A DNA stretch of 64,000 nt. It comes from Rugalucina vietnamica. Taxonomy: Eukaryota > Mollusca > Bivalvia > Lucinida > Lucinidae. Shown here one piece after another: positions 1-11,600 of this stretch (within the stretch, counting starts at the first letter, position 1; each line of letters opens with the position of its first letter). Location of the stretch: assembly GCA_964017185.1 (NCBI GenBank), contig OZ024875.1, forward strand, positions 46,083,986-46,147,985, written 5' to 3'. The notes below the pieces were generated by a model, which saw only the letters and a list, made by a program, of their open reading frames with translations, ran no database searches and had not been told where the DNA came from. The position numbers and the translations under genes were made by a program.

Positions 1-126
1 CAAGATAGGTAACAACAAATCAAATGATCATGACTACGCTTTGTATTGCCATTAAAGTCAGAACACTATCATGATCAGTAGACCTATATTAATTTACACA
101 TGTATAAAATGATTATGATATTTCAG

Positions 127-3100
127 ATACACATCGTGAGTGTAACGACCAGTTTAGATGCCATAGATCTCCTATCTGTATTCCTTTAAGCAATGTCTGT
201 AATGGGGAAATCGACTGTCCTGACGCGGACGATGAAGTATTGTGTGATTTACAATGTCCTGACTCTTGTGTTTGCAGTGCATTGTCGGCTAAATGTTTCA
301 ATGTTACTGGGGTGCAAGATCTGTTCGAAAATACAACTTCGCCCGTTGTTCTTCGGAAACTGGATTTATCACACAATGCTTTAGACCAACAACGGCTGTC
401 GTTTCTCAGATTTCATTACTTGGCTGAACTTTCGATGTCTGGTTGTGGTTTAACTGCAGTTCCGTCACTAGTATTTGTCCCTCTACAAAATCTGCTCAAA
501 TTAGATTTAAGTTTCAATAGGATAAAGGTCTTTGTGTCTAATATGTTTATGGGACTGAATAAGCTAAAGCATATCTATCTTATTGGCAATCCTGTCGAAT
601 ATATCGAGAAAGATGCATTTGTCGGACTTCAAAATGTCAAAGAAATTGATTTGTCAGGTTCGAAACTTAAGTTGATACATCCAGGAATGTTTAGAGAGTT
701 GAGAAGTGTTGAGTTATTGAATCTAAGTTATAACCTTATCGAGACTGTCGTCGATAACTCTTTTCAAGATCTGGACAAGTTGGATAAAATGGACCTGCAG
801 GATAATAGAATAATCAGCTTTCAGGCGGGTATATTTAATTCCTTAGATTCGTTAACATCCCTGTATACAGATTCATTCACGTTTTGCTGTGTGAGACCTG
901 ATACGGTAACTGAGGCAAATTGCTTTCCTCAGCCAAATGAATTTTCCTCATGCGAAGATCTGATGCGTGAAGACGTATTGCGAGCTTTTCTCTGGATTAT
1001 AGGCTTTCTCGCCTTAACAGGGAACATTGCAGTTCTAATAATACGGCTTTATTTTCAAAGAGAAACCTTGATAAAAACATATGGAATATTTGTTACCAAC
1101 CTTGGTATCGCCGATTTAATGATGGGTTTGTATCTGCTTATCTTGGCAGTCGCTGATGCTATCTTTAGAGGGCAGTATGTCTGGAATGATTACAAATGGA
1201 GACATGGCGTCACATGCAATATTGCTGGTGTACTGTCAACATTGGCAAGTGAAGGTTCGGTAATTTTCTTATGCTGGATAACTCTTGACCGGCTTCTTGT
1301 CGTCAAATTTCCCTTTGGCAGATTTCGAATTTCCCGGTTTAAAGCTATTACAGCTTGCATCGGAAGCTGGATAGTGTTGTTATGCGTCGCCTTGGTACCA
1401 TTTATGGTGCCATCATATTTTGAGAGTAGCTTTTACTCACGGTCCGCCGTTTGTCTTGCGCTGCCTTTGACACGAGACCGACCGGCTGGCTGGGAATACA
1501 GTGTTGGTGTGTTCATTGTCTTCAACTTCGTCGCCATTATGTTGATTGCTGTCGCCCAGGTTGTTATTTATATGGAGATATTTACCAGCTCGTCACGTAT
1601 CACCTCGAATAAGCGAAAGCAGGATATGACCATTGCCAGAAACCTCTTTCTAATTGTTTTCACCAACTTCATGTGCCTCTTTCCGATTGGAATTATGGGT
1701 AAGTTGTTGTAACTGCTATTATCGCTCGGACTGTTTACTTTACCTATTCGACCTTTTCATATTTTAGTACTTAAGAACAATCAAATGAACTTAGTTATAC
1801 AGAAAAGGAGAGAAATTCATACAATGCCAGACGACAAGTATTTCTTAGAAACGATTATGCTGGATAGGTTTAGAAAAGAATATTAAAATTTCAAGTTTTA
1901 CCAAATTACCGAACCCCGACGCGAGAAAACTGGTCTTCAGGATTTCCGACCAGGTCTGACACAAACCGGCCTATACAGTCACAGAAGCAGGCTAGAAACT
2001 TGAAAACGGTTTTAAGAAGAAGTGGGATTATACTATTGGTGTAGCAAAAACAAAGGCGCTGATCAGCTTCGCAGATCTGCGCCTTTGTTTTCGCCTCAGC
2101 AAAAATCCGGTTTTCTCATGGCGCGGTTCAAATACCCGTTTACTGAAAAGACCGACTTTTAGGTGGCCACTCAGTTACCTAAACTTAATTGAAAATATGA
2201 TATTAACAGACTTAAGGTGCCAAACAGCACAAAAAATTAAACACCAAGACATAAAATAATAACAACCACCATAGAAGTATCGCCTCGGACCTAAACCGGT
2301 TTTACAGGTACCTAACCTAACCCTCAGCTTCTGCAGTGGTTCACATATGGTTAGTCGTTCGGTCCTCGTGGTGAATATATAATGTGAGATAACAGTGGAT
2401 AACATTTTTTGGGGTTGAACTGCACTGATGCATATTAATTTCTACTCTGTCCAGATATGACGGAAATTGCTGATTGAAACGTTAATCCTTAGTACAAACA
2501 TACAGTTTATTTATATATTACAGAAACGATTCCATTAAATTTACAGGTATAATGGGACTAAAGAGATACGTAATATCCGGGGATGTGTATGCCTGGGTTG
2601 CGGTATTTGTTCTGCCTATAAACTCGGCTTTGAATCCATTCTTATACACGATTGGTTCTACCATTAATCTCAAGGTGAGAAACAATTATTCTTTCAAACA
2701 TCCTTGCCAATCCAAATACCAGTTTCTAAAAACTGGCATTCCGAATGAACAAGTGAAATTTGAAAACCACCACTTTAACCGGGCATATGCTACATGTACA
2801 TGTACATGTAGATTTCAAAAATGACTTCGAAAAGAAAAAGTGATATTTCGAATGAGCAAGTGAAATTTGAAAACCACCACTTTAGCCGGGTATTTGCTAC
2901 ATGTACATGTAGATTCTAAAAATGACTTCGAAAAGAAAAAGTGACATTCCGAATGAGCAAGTGAAATTTGAATACCAACACTTTGGCCGAGTACGTACGA
3001 CACGTAGACCAAACATCAACAAAATGTTTTTGTCTTGTTCATGTTTTTCAGCCACGATCTACCATTTTCAAGAAGCTAAAACTCTCCTCCAAACGATGGA

Positions 3101-4950
3101 AAGGTAACTTTGTGGATGTATTATGAGCCATGACGCGAGAAAACCGGTCTTCAGGAGTTCCGACCAGGCCTGAAAGAAAGTGGCCTGTGCAGCTACAAGA
3201 ATGGCTAGAAGCTTGAAATTTCGAATTATATGGAAGAAGAGAAATTGTACTATCCTTGTAGCGAAAACAAAGGCGCTGATCAGCCTCGCAGTTACTGCGA
3301 AGCTGATCTGCGACTTTGTTTTCGCATAGGCAAATCCGGTTTTTCCATGGCGTGGCTCTTATATATTATTGCTTATTCATAATTATAATACTTGTGTTGA
3401 TTTATGTTTTAATGATGCGTTGCTTCATGTTTTGCGAAAACAACTTTCTACCTTTGATTGTTACGTCCAGCAATTTAATTTTGGTACGGCTGAGCATATC
3501 ACACAGGTTCAAGATTTTCAAATTATTTGAGTTCCAAGACGATACTTCTGTTGTGGTTTTAACTGTTTTATGTTTGATGTTGAATGTGCGTTTTCATATG
3601 TTTAGTTAGCGTCAGGTAACTGAGTGGTCGCCTATTGGGAAATAGCTATCACTCGGCTTACGGTATGTTCTCTTAGTATAAGTATCTGATTGTCAATTTT
3701 GTTTTTTCTTAATTTCTTTCTGATTGTGCCAATCTCCTAATCATTGCCTACTTTAACAGTATATGCAGATATTCGGTCTTACTGCATTTTTCAATTATAG
3801 TGACTTGCGGTTAAGCATATTCCTACTTCTTATTCAAGTTCGCGAATGATGACTGCAGTCTTTGAAACGTCAAAATTTGTGTTACATGTACACTAGAAGA
3901 AGGAATAGAACGATTAGAAATATCAGGATAAGATGTCCGTGACATTTATATTTATTAAACCCCACTTTTATTTAAAAAAAACTTTGGTTTGCAGGCAGAC
4001 CCAAACCATAGTTTGTTGGTACTCGTTAGAACCGTCTCCACGAGGCGGTTGTAACGTGTACCCACAATCAATGTTTTGAGCAAAATTATAAAAAAAAAAC
4101 ATTTCTGGCTTTGAAATTTTCATTTTTGTTTTTGAAAAAAATCTCTATATCCCACAGGTGAGGACAACACGTCGAGTTCGAAGTTAAAGCAGATATTCGA
4201 CTCTAAGATATTTTTCCTCGGACAAAACCATATGAGAAAGCCTACACTTGAAGATGTTTTAATGCAAAGGTCATTACAGCCAAAGGAAGGGCTTCTTGTT
4301 GCTGTCCAAATCGCTAAAGCCATAGTTACACTGCACCGAACTGAGCTAATCCATAGGCAGATAGGTCCTCAGAAAATTTTGGTTGCAGAAAAGTCGGAGG
4401 TAAGTCTGGAATCGATAAGATTAATTTGAGATTTGCAAATCTGATATAAAGGTTATTGTGACAGTGAGAACTAACAAGAAATCATACAAATGCAACACTA
4501 ATTAAGCGTCTTTGTGAACAGTCCGTAGACTGTACAAAGATTCCCAAGCACTTTTGCACAGTGGGACAGTATGTATGTTATAATATATATTACTTAAATT
4601 GGTTCAGATATGATGTGATAATTTATATTCAACTGAGAGGACACGTTATAATTTTGATGTGGTTATATTGTACGCTGTTTAAAAGACTGTCGAGGCACAA
4701 ATTTTTGTAACCCTTTAATAAGCCTTATCGTTTTGAGTTGCCTTTCTTTTATAAAAATTACTCTTATGTCAGTCCCTAAACCAAAACAAATTGTGAATTT
4801 CAGAGTTTATCATGTGTTGGTCTTTTGTCCTCGCCCGTATTTGGTGATGAAGAAATGGATTTCATCAAAGATGTTACCGATTTCGGAAACGTGTTGAGAG
4901 AAATTATTCGGAATATTGGTGATATAAAACACAAAGGAAAGAATTTATAA
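127..4950 (+). CDS. GRL101-like LDLa/LRR G-protein-coupled receptor with kinase-like tail (5' partial)
   Basis: Five exons join in one frame: 127-1698, 2547-2674, 3052-3103, 4158-4399 and 4804-4950. Each is flanked by AG/GT sites (for example GTAAGT at 1699), giving about 712 residues and a TAA stop. The start lies upstream of the window. In order, the protein shows one LDL-receptor class A module (cysteine pattern ending CPDADDEVLCD), about seven leucine-rich repeats (LDLSHNAL, LDLSFNRI and others), a cysteine-containing hinge, and seven transmembrane helices. TM1 has the GN pair, TM3 ends in LDRLLVVKFPF (a DRY-type motif) and TM7 has NPFLY. Exon 2 supplies TM7. This architecture matches type C leucine-rich-repeat receptors such as snail GRL101 and the relaxin receptors, which signal through G proteins at the plasma membrane. 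The ligand is unknown. The introns are filled with repeats of families A, B and C. A signal peptide and any further LDLa modules would lie off the left edge. Confidence 0.9.
1911..2129. mobile_element. Family A MITE, copy 1 (in receptor intron 1)
   Basis: This copy has terminal inverted repeats of the GAACC/GGTTC type (GAGCC/GGCTC in other copies), followed inward by GAGAAAAC. The centre is a palindrome around CTGATCAGCTTCGC flanked by AACAAAGGCGC and GCGCCTTTGTT. It has no coding capacity. Confidence 0.75.
2160..2400. repeat. Family B repeat fragment
   Basis: This is a partial copy of the roughly 680-bp family B, recognised from GTGGCCACTCAGTTACC, then the segment around GAAGTATCGCCTCGG and the part containing CTTCTGCAGTGGTTCA. 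It lies in receptor intron 1. Confidence 0.7.
2735..3000. repeat. Short tandem repeat in receptor intron 2
   Basis: A unit of about 100-108 bp is repeated about 2.6 times. Each unit holds GAATGAGCAAGTGAAATTTG and a TACATGTACATGTA palindrome. Confidence 0.75.
3125..3358. mobile_element. Family A MITE, copy 2
   Basis: The element starts GAGCC and ends GGCTC, with a 4-bp target duplication TTAT on both sides (3121-3124 and 3359-3362). The internal palindrome reads GCTGATCAGCCTCGCAG, then CTGCGAAGCTGATC. It lies in a receptor intron. Confidence 0.8.
3600..3700. repeat. Family B fragment, reverse orientation
   Basis: The reverse complement of the family B segment containing GGTAACTGAGTGGTCGCC is followed by the stretch ending near AGTATAAGTATCTG. 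Confidence 0.6.
3955..4120. repeat. Family C double-hairpin repeat, copy 1
   Basis: This copy contains the family C core, an inverted repeat around GTACTCGTTAGAACCG and CGAGGCGG, flanked by CCCACTTTTAT and by CAATGTTTTGAGCAAAA. It is degenerate and sits just before receptor exon 4. Confidence 0.65.
4158..4950 (+). other. Degenerate protein-kinase-like C-terminal tail of the GRL101-like receptor
   Basis: The last two exons (4158-4399 and 4804-4950) encode about 129 residues that resemble part of a kinase C-lobe. An alpha-E-like helix (QIAKAIVTLHRTELIHR) runs into HRQIGPQKILV, which aligns with the HRDxKxxN catalytic loop. The last exon has VTDFGNVLREII, resembling the conserved subdomain IX segment. 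The catalytic Asp is replaced by Gln, the following Lys by Gly and the Asn by Lys. No DFG motif, glycine loop or VAIK lysine is visible. This suggests a catalytically dead, shortened pseudokinase tail, possibly a docking surface. The kinase homology is inferred from motif spacing alone. The alternative is a receptor tail that resembles a kinase by chance. Confidence 0.6.
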
Positions 4951-5145
4951 AAATAGGCGAAAAAGACTGATACAGCTATGTTAATAGATTTGTTTTAGCT
5001 TATTTTATCTAGATTGTGTTTTTTCTTTTTTTATTTTATTTATATACCATTTGGTCTCGTTTTAATTTTTATTATTATTCGTAGATGGTACATTGTATAT
5101 AATTTAGTGATAAAGTGTTTCAATATGGATACAATATAAAAGTTT
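4951..5145. other. Receptor 3' flank
   Basis: AT-rich sequence follows the receptor stop. There are AATATA-type stretches near 5133 and an AATAAA at 5529-5534, but the latter lies inside a family D repeat. No poly(A) site can be assigned with confidence. Confidence 0.4.
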
Positions 5146-5665
5146 GATCCTTCGGAAGCAGTGAAAACGTTCAAACGGAGATAGTATGTGCCATAGTGCG
5201 CAATTTTGGGAACAGAACCCTCATATGTGACCCTTTATAAACTGGCGACGATAACCAGATAAATGTAATGCAACTGCAGTTTCAAAACTTTACACAAGGT
5301 AAGTCTAAATCAAAGATACCTGCCTTAACCGGGTCATATACTTAAAGCATGGTTCTTTGCCTACTTGTACTTTTTCAGAGCATGGCTCTAAACGTACAAA
5401 TTTGAAACTCTGACTATTCTTACTGACCTTAAAGGACCGAAAGAAATAATATAATCTGCACTATGTATGATGTACGGGGAGAAATTTTAGGGCCGCCACA
5501 CAGCACAACGCCTGTTGCAGTAATAGCAAATAAAATATAAATGCTCACTGCTCTTAAGGGATCTCAGTTTTATTTTTATTTGATCCTTTGGAAGCAGTGA
5601 AAACGTTCAAAGGAAGATAGTATGGGTCATACTGCGCTATTTCTGGTACTGAACCCTCATCAGTA
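5145..5665 (+). repeat. Family D repeat, forward copy
   Basis: The copy is bounded by two direct copies of a segment containing GGAAGCAGTGAAAACGTTCA, near 5157 and 5590. Between them lies a stretch with TTTAGAGCCAT-type and GGGCCGCCACAC sequence. It is matched in reverse at 7905-8345, and in part at 24655-24790. It is unclassified and has no coding potential. Confidence 0.65.
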
Positions 5666-6164
5666 TCCTTAATCAATGGTTTAAACAAAATGAAGAGATA
5701 AGTTGCTTTTATCTTGAGAATGTAACAAGTCTAGAATTAAATAAAAATCGATTTAGACCTCAAAAACCCAAAGATCGGCGAGTCCATGAAGTAGCACGCG
5801 CAAGGTAAATCAGTACGAAGTGCCTCAAGTTTTTGTTTACATTTCGGTTGCACGCACAGTAAGTGTACATACTGTTACAATCTGAATATCCTTTCAATCC
5901 TTTCAAGTGGAACATGTACGAAGTGAAGTCGTCGATCTTTTTTGATCAAAATCGAGCTATACACTATATTTTGTATATATAGGTACAGAACAGCGTGAAA
6001 TCGCTTTGGGAAACTTTAAACCATTGACCACTGTTTTACTATTTTGATATGAAAAAAAAAAACAACAAAATCTGGGTTGGTAAAGGTAATAAAACTAATT
6101 GGACACTTTTAATTATTTCTATTGCCAATAACAAAAAACTTCAGAATATTCATAATTATGAATG
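5666..6164. other. Intergenic, no gene seen
   Basis: AT-rich sequence with no convincing ORF. A 35-bp segment near 5702 (TTATCTTGAGAATGTAACAA) recurs near 55158, so it is probably repeat-derived. Confidence 0.5.
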
Positions 6165-6845
6165 AAAAGGTACAAGTAGACAAAGATCAGGAGAAGGCGC
6201 AATCAGAAAAAGATTCCCACTCCAAAAAACCGAGGCGGGAAACCAAACCAACAATCAGGCACTCTACACCATGAAACATATCATAAGCCGAATGAGCAGC
6301 TATTTGCCCAATAGGTGGCCACTCAGTTACCTTAACTGAACTAAAACTATGAAAACATACATAAGGCGCCAACAGCACAAAAAATTTTAAACACCAAGAC
6401 ATAAAACAAAAAGAACCACTACAGAAGTATCGACTTGGAACGATCAGTAACACAAAGTTACTGGCGGGCTTAAACCAGTTTTACAGGTACCTAACCTCAC
6501 CCCCAGCTTCTGCAGTGGTTCATAACATTTAGTTAGTTATTTGCTCCTTGTGGTGAATCTCTAACTAGTCAATGAATCATCAAGAACAAACAAATAAATC
6601 ATGATAACCATCCTGATGAATCAAAACCCAGGACTCACAGATTGAGTTAGCTGCCCGACGATGGAGATCCCTGGGCGCCGAATTACCTACTAAATCCGGA
6701 GCAAAAGAAAAACACCAGTTGGACCCCGGTGGGCCAAGCAACAGACAAGAAGCTCCGGCCCCAACCAACTAAAATGAATAGCTTTAAGTCGGGGCCATCA
6801 TAGAGTCTGACGCCCGACCCACCGGCGTGCAATTAAAGAAGGCCG
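6165..6845 (+). repeat. Family B repeat, near full length
   Basis: This is the best reference copy of family B. It runs from GGTACAAGTAGACAAAGATC through CACTCAGTTACC, GAAGTATCGACTTGG, CTTCTGCAGTGGTTCAT, GAGATCCCTGGGCGCCG and CTCCGGCCCC to ACCGGCGTGCAATTAAA. Its short ORFs are not conserved between copies. It could be a non-autonomous DNA element or a solo LTR; neither can be shown from sequence alone. Confidence 0.7.
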
Positions 6846-7116
6846 CATAGTTATCAACCACGATTGGGTAAAAAACTAAGCATGCAGACTGTCGCATAAC
6901 ATTCAAGTTATAACCTATACGTCTGTAACGTGTTATGATTTTTCTGAACTGAAAAGAAAAATCGTTAATTCCTTTAAGTTTCTTAAACTTGTATTTACCA
7001 AGTCACCATAAAATTCAGGTTCCGAAAGGCCCTCACTTAAAAGCGTCTTTAACCCAACATTATATTTGGAAATCGATTCATAGTGTCTACGATAAAATTT
7101 AGAAAGGGCTTTTCAT
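6846..7116. other. Intergenic, no gene seen
   Basis: AT-rich spacer with no coding signal. Confidence 0.5.
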
Positions 7117-7355
7117 GAGCCGCCTCATGAGAGAGCCGCCTCATGAGAGAGCCAACAGTCCGCATATGCGATAACAAAGACGCAGATCAGCTTCGCAGTT
7201 ACTGCGAAGCTGATCAGCATCTTTGTTTTCGCTGCGGTAGTACTATCCCTCCGTCAAAAACTCAGCTTCTAGCCTTCTTCTGTGACTTTACAGGCTGATT
7301 TGTGTAGCACCTGGTCGGAAATCTCCAAGACCGGTTTTTTCTCGCGTCGCGGCTT
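7117..7355. mobile_element. Family A MITE, copy 3
   Basis: The left end carries GAGCCGCCTCATGAGA duplicated in tandem, and the right end reads TCGCGTCGCGGCTT. The central palindrome is present (CAGCTTCGCAGTTACTGCGA and flanks). The target duplication is not clear. Confidence 0.75.
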
Positions 7356-7904
7356 AATGCCGTTATAGGGTTCTGATTATTGCCATAGAGTATATTATTG
7401 CTATCATCTGATATAATTGACACACACGCCATTGAATTATTTTATGTATTGTTATCATCATCATGAAATTGAATTATTTAGTCAAAAAGTCGTTGTGTTT
7501 TTATCGCCACAAGATGGCCTACTCTGCTTTTTTGACGTATTTTCCACAGCTGATTTGGATACACCACTTCATCACAACAGTTATATTACAAGGTAAAACC
7601 CTTTGCAAAATGATTAACGGGTCAGAACGTCATTGACTGCAACGTAGTCAAACCACCCTAAACATTAGTGCTCGTATTAATTTTCTGTGCATAGACCTAT
7701 GTATGTACAAATTTAACATCTATATCCAATGATTTTGTAATGCACAGAATTTAAACCGATCAATCTAATGCATCGCAAGCCTGAAAATAACGTTTTAATT
7801 GAACACCTCCGACTGAAGTCAATGTCAAACGAGTAAAATATAAGTTTTCCAGTATTTGTTTTCGCGACTGCGATCGAGGTATAGATCTATTTTATAACAG
7901 GTAT
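7356..7904. other. Intergenic, no gene seen
   Basis: No ORF, RNA gene or clear repeat was recognised in this AT-rich stretch. Confidence 0.45.
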
Positions 7905-8345
7905 CTAAACAGGCCCATACTATATCCCTTTGAACGTTTTTACTGCTTCCAAAGGATCAAACTTTTATATGTTGTTTGCTATTACTGCAGCTGGCGTTGT
8001 GCCGTGTGGCGGTCCTAAAAAGTCTCCCAGTCAATAATTCATAGTGCAGATTATATTATTTCTTTTGGTCCTTTGAGACCAGTAAGAATATTCAGAGTAT
8101 TAAAATTGTACGTTTAGAGCCATCTTCTAAACAATGTTTAATTATTTGATCCCGTTAGGCATGTGTCTTTGATTTAGACATCCCTTGAGTAAAGCTTTGA
8201 AATTGCAGTATGTTTACATGTTTCTCGCTGTCCTCGCCGGTTTTATAAAGGGCCATTGATGAGGGTTTCAGTACCAGAAATTGTGCAATATGGTACATAC
8301 TATATCGCTTTGAACGTTTCCCTGCTTCAAAAGGATCAAATATTA
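7905..8345 (-). repeat. Family D repeat, reverse copy
   Basis: Reverse complement of the family D layout: CTTTGAACGTTTTTACTGCT near 7930 and CTTTGAACGTTTCCCTGC near 8310, with the GTGTGGCGGTCCTAAA segment between. It forms an inverted pair with 5145-5665. Confidence 0.65.
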
Positions 8346-8691
8346 ATATTTCAATTATAAATTATTCATAACCGCACCCAAAACATATTTTTAAATCTGT
8401 GTATATGAACATTATTTACAGCTTAATAATAGCATAAGTAATTAATTCGTAAATGTCATAATACATAGCCTGTCATCGGTTAACATGTCGTGGCAAAGTC
8501 CATTTTGGTTCGTGTTCCTTTTACTAAACAGTTAAAACAGGACACAGTTGGTCACGGGGAGGTGACAATAAACACAGCGGCCACTGTAAGAGTATTGTTA
8601 ATTGTTTAACTTGTCCATTGGCTAAGCCTTCCAGTATTTCCGACATATCTTATGTATAAATGTATGTGTTTTGAAAGTCAGCTTTTACACT

Positions 8692-11600
8692 CTACAAAAT
8701 TTTGCAAATCATTAGTTTACGATGTAATTGTGAAGGTCGTCTTCCAAGTGGGTTATGGTAGGTCTGGTTATCTTGCAAGTTTCCGAACGTATCTTCAGGC
8801 TCTCTTCGGAACTGTAAGTGGCCAGGTGCTTTGGTTGCCGCTTCACGTGGCGTCTCTAGGTAAGATGTCCAGGGAACGTCATACACTGGTTCCTGTCCTT
8901 TATCATTTGTGGTACCCGGTTCAGTGTGAGGCTCAGATTCTTCCGTCGTGAGAAGTATGTAAGCGAATTGTTTATTTTCTTGTTCGGTAACAGGTGCGTT
9001 TTCAAAGCCCTCTTCAACTTGCCTCTCATGTTCCTTTTTCTTCTCATTTCCAATGTTTTTCAAGTTATCATGTAGAGCTTTCCTCTGTTTCGACATGTCT
9101 TTGTTAATAGCTTTCGACAGGTCTTCTTGGATAGCCTTCTTTTCTGACAATGAAATTTCCATATCCACCTCCGCGGATATTCGTTTATAAAGCGATCTGC
9201 CAATAGAAGGGTTTGGTTTTTGTGCTGACGTGTCTAAAATGAGAAGTTATGACTTTGGGTAATTTAGAGAACTTCAATTGCCAATATAAGTTTCATAATT
9301 CCTTTCTTACTGCACAATAAGAATCATTGCGAACGAACGGTTTACATAATAGTCGAATTGAAAATGACATATCTATTTAAGCCTGGCTCCAGGCTTTGAG
9401 TTTTAGCAAAGGTGAATTTTTCTTGCTTGACTCTTTACTTGACCCTTTTTCTTATACGTTTTCCTACCAGTCTGAAACTCACTGTTGGGCCAGTTAGAAA
9501 ATGTAAGCCGGTTCTTTTTTCTCGTCCTTTCTCGTTGATAAAACAGTTACGACTGTAGCCAGTTTAATCTAATTTTACAAAAATACGCTATCGGGTGGAA
9601 GAGTATTTCACCATTTAATTTAAAAGTCTGAATCCTAGTACTTATTTTGACACATAACCTGACTCTCGATTCAAATAACACTATCGAGAAACAGACTCCT
9701 TGTGAGCTATCATTTGTGTACACGACGGTGACATCACATTTAACACTTTTACGGTTTTGGTTGAATCTAAATCGGACACATGTGCTCAAGTGACGTAACA
9801 TAATTATACGGAACATATAATGTAAATTGAAGATCATTAGAAATTAGCGAATTTTTACTAAAAATCATTTTACAAAGTGCACGAATGTGATGTATCAATA
9901 AGTTTTCTCTTTTTGTGACTATAATGGTACCTTTTTGTGCCTCTTGGACCATGAGGTATACCCTCTGTACTTCCTCTTCTTTCCCATCCAGATACGACTG
10001 CAAAACTTGGTATTTCTGAAAGAAGAATGTGAAATTTATTTAAAATAGTCACATTGTTGGTTTAAGATAGTGTACTATTCATTGCTCTCAGACTCACAAG
10101 AGTTGCCAAATCAACACATTTTACGTAAAACCTCTATTAAATCCCCACACTTTAATAAACGCTCATATCCCTATTTGGACGCCAAACTGACCATTTTATC
10201 CATGAGTTTGGAACTCCAGCCCACTTTAAAGATGGGAAAGTCCTCTATTTTAAGCGGTAAATGTCTAATTCTGCTACTTTATCGTATAACACACAAATTT
10301 ATTTTTCGCTTGTAGTCCAAATAAGTGTTAATACATTGGATACCCGAACACCTCTTTGGAACAAAAATCCTGTCCGGGGAAGATCAAGCTCCACCAATAA
10401 TTTCAGTTTTTATAGTATTACACGAATCCTTGAATGGTTATCCTATACAGTGCAGCATCCAATAAATGATCATTCCCTTTTATAATAAAGGTACTGTTAT
10501 GAAAAAAAAAACTACCCGGTGTTTATTAGATTTTTTACGGTATTACTAACCAATAAGAGTGTAGAATTCACCGTTCTAAACCAAGAAAAAAAATCATTTC
10601 TCGTTACAACCTAAATGTTATGTGACAGTCTGCATGTTCAGTTTTAAACCCAATCATGGCTGATAACTATGTTGCTTTTTTTTAATTGCACGCCGGTCGG
10701 GCGTCAGACTCTATGATGATATCGACTTAAAGCTATTCATTTTACTTGGTTGGGACCGCCGCTTCTTGTCTGTTGCTTGGCTCACCGGGATTCAAATGGT
10801 GGTTTTCTTTTGCTCCAGTTTTCAGTAAGTTATTTGGTGCTCCATCGTTGGGCAGTTTACTTAATCTGTGAGTCCTTGTTTTTGATTCATCATGGTAATT
10901 ATTATGATTTATTTGTTTGTACTTGATGATGCATTGACTACGTAGAGATTCACCACGAGGACCGAACAACTAACTGAATGTTGTGAACCGAACCACTGCA
11001 GAAGATGAGGTTGAGGTTTGGGCCCAGAAAAAAAGGTGCAAGTAGGCAATGATCAGGAAAAGACGCTAACAGAAAGATATCCCTACTCCAAAAAACGAGA
11101 TGGGAAACACCAAATTCACAATCAGGTACTTATACTTAGAAAACATATCGTAAGCCGAACGAGCAGCTATTTATAATTAGGCGGCCACTCGGTTACTCGA
11201 ACTTAAATAAAAATATGAATACATACATAAGATTTAAACAGCACAAAAATTCGACTCCTAAACATAAAACAAGTAGAACCACAACAGTAGTATTGCCTCG
11301 AAACGATCAGTAATATAAAATTACTGGGGGGGGGGCTTAAATCGATTTTACAGGCGCCTTACCTAATTTTCGGCAGTGGTTCACAACATTCAGTTACTTG
11401 TTCGCTCCTCGTGTTGAATCCCTATCTAGTCAATGAATCATCGTGGACAAACAAATAAATCATGATTACTACCATGATGAATCAAAACGAGGACTCACAG
11501 ATTAAGTAAGCTGCCCGACGATGGAGAACCCTGGGCGCCGAATAACCTACTGAAACCCGGGGAAAACGAAAATCACCAGTTAGACCCCGGTGGGTCAAGC

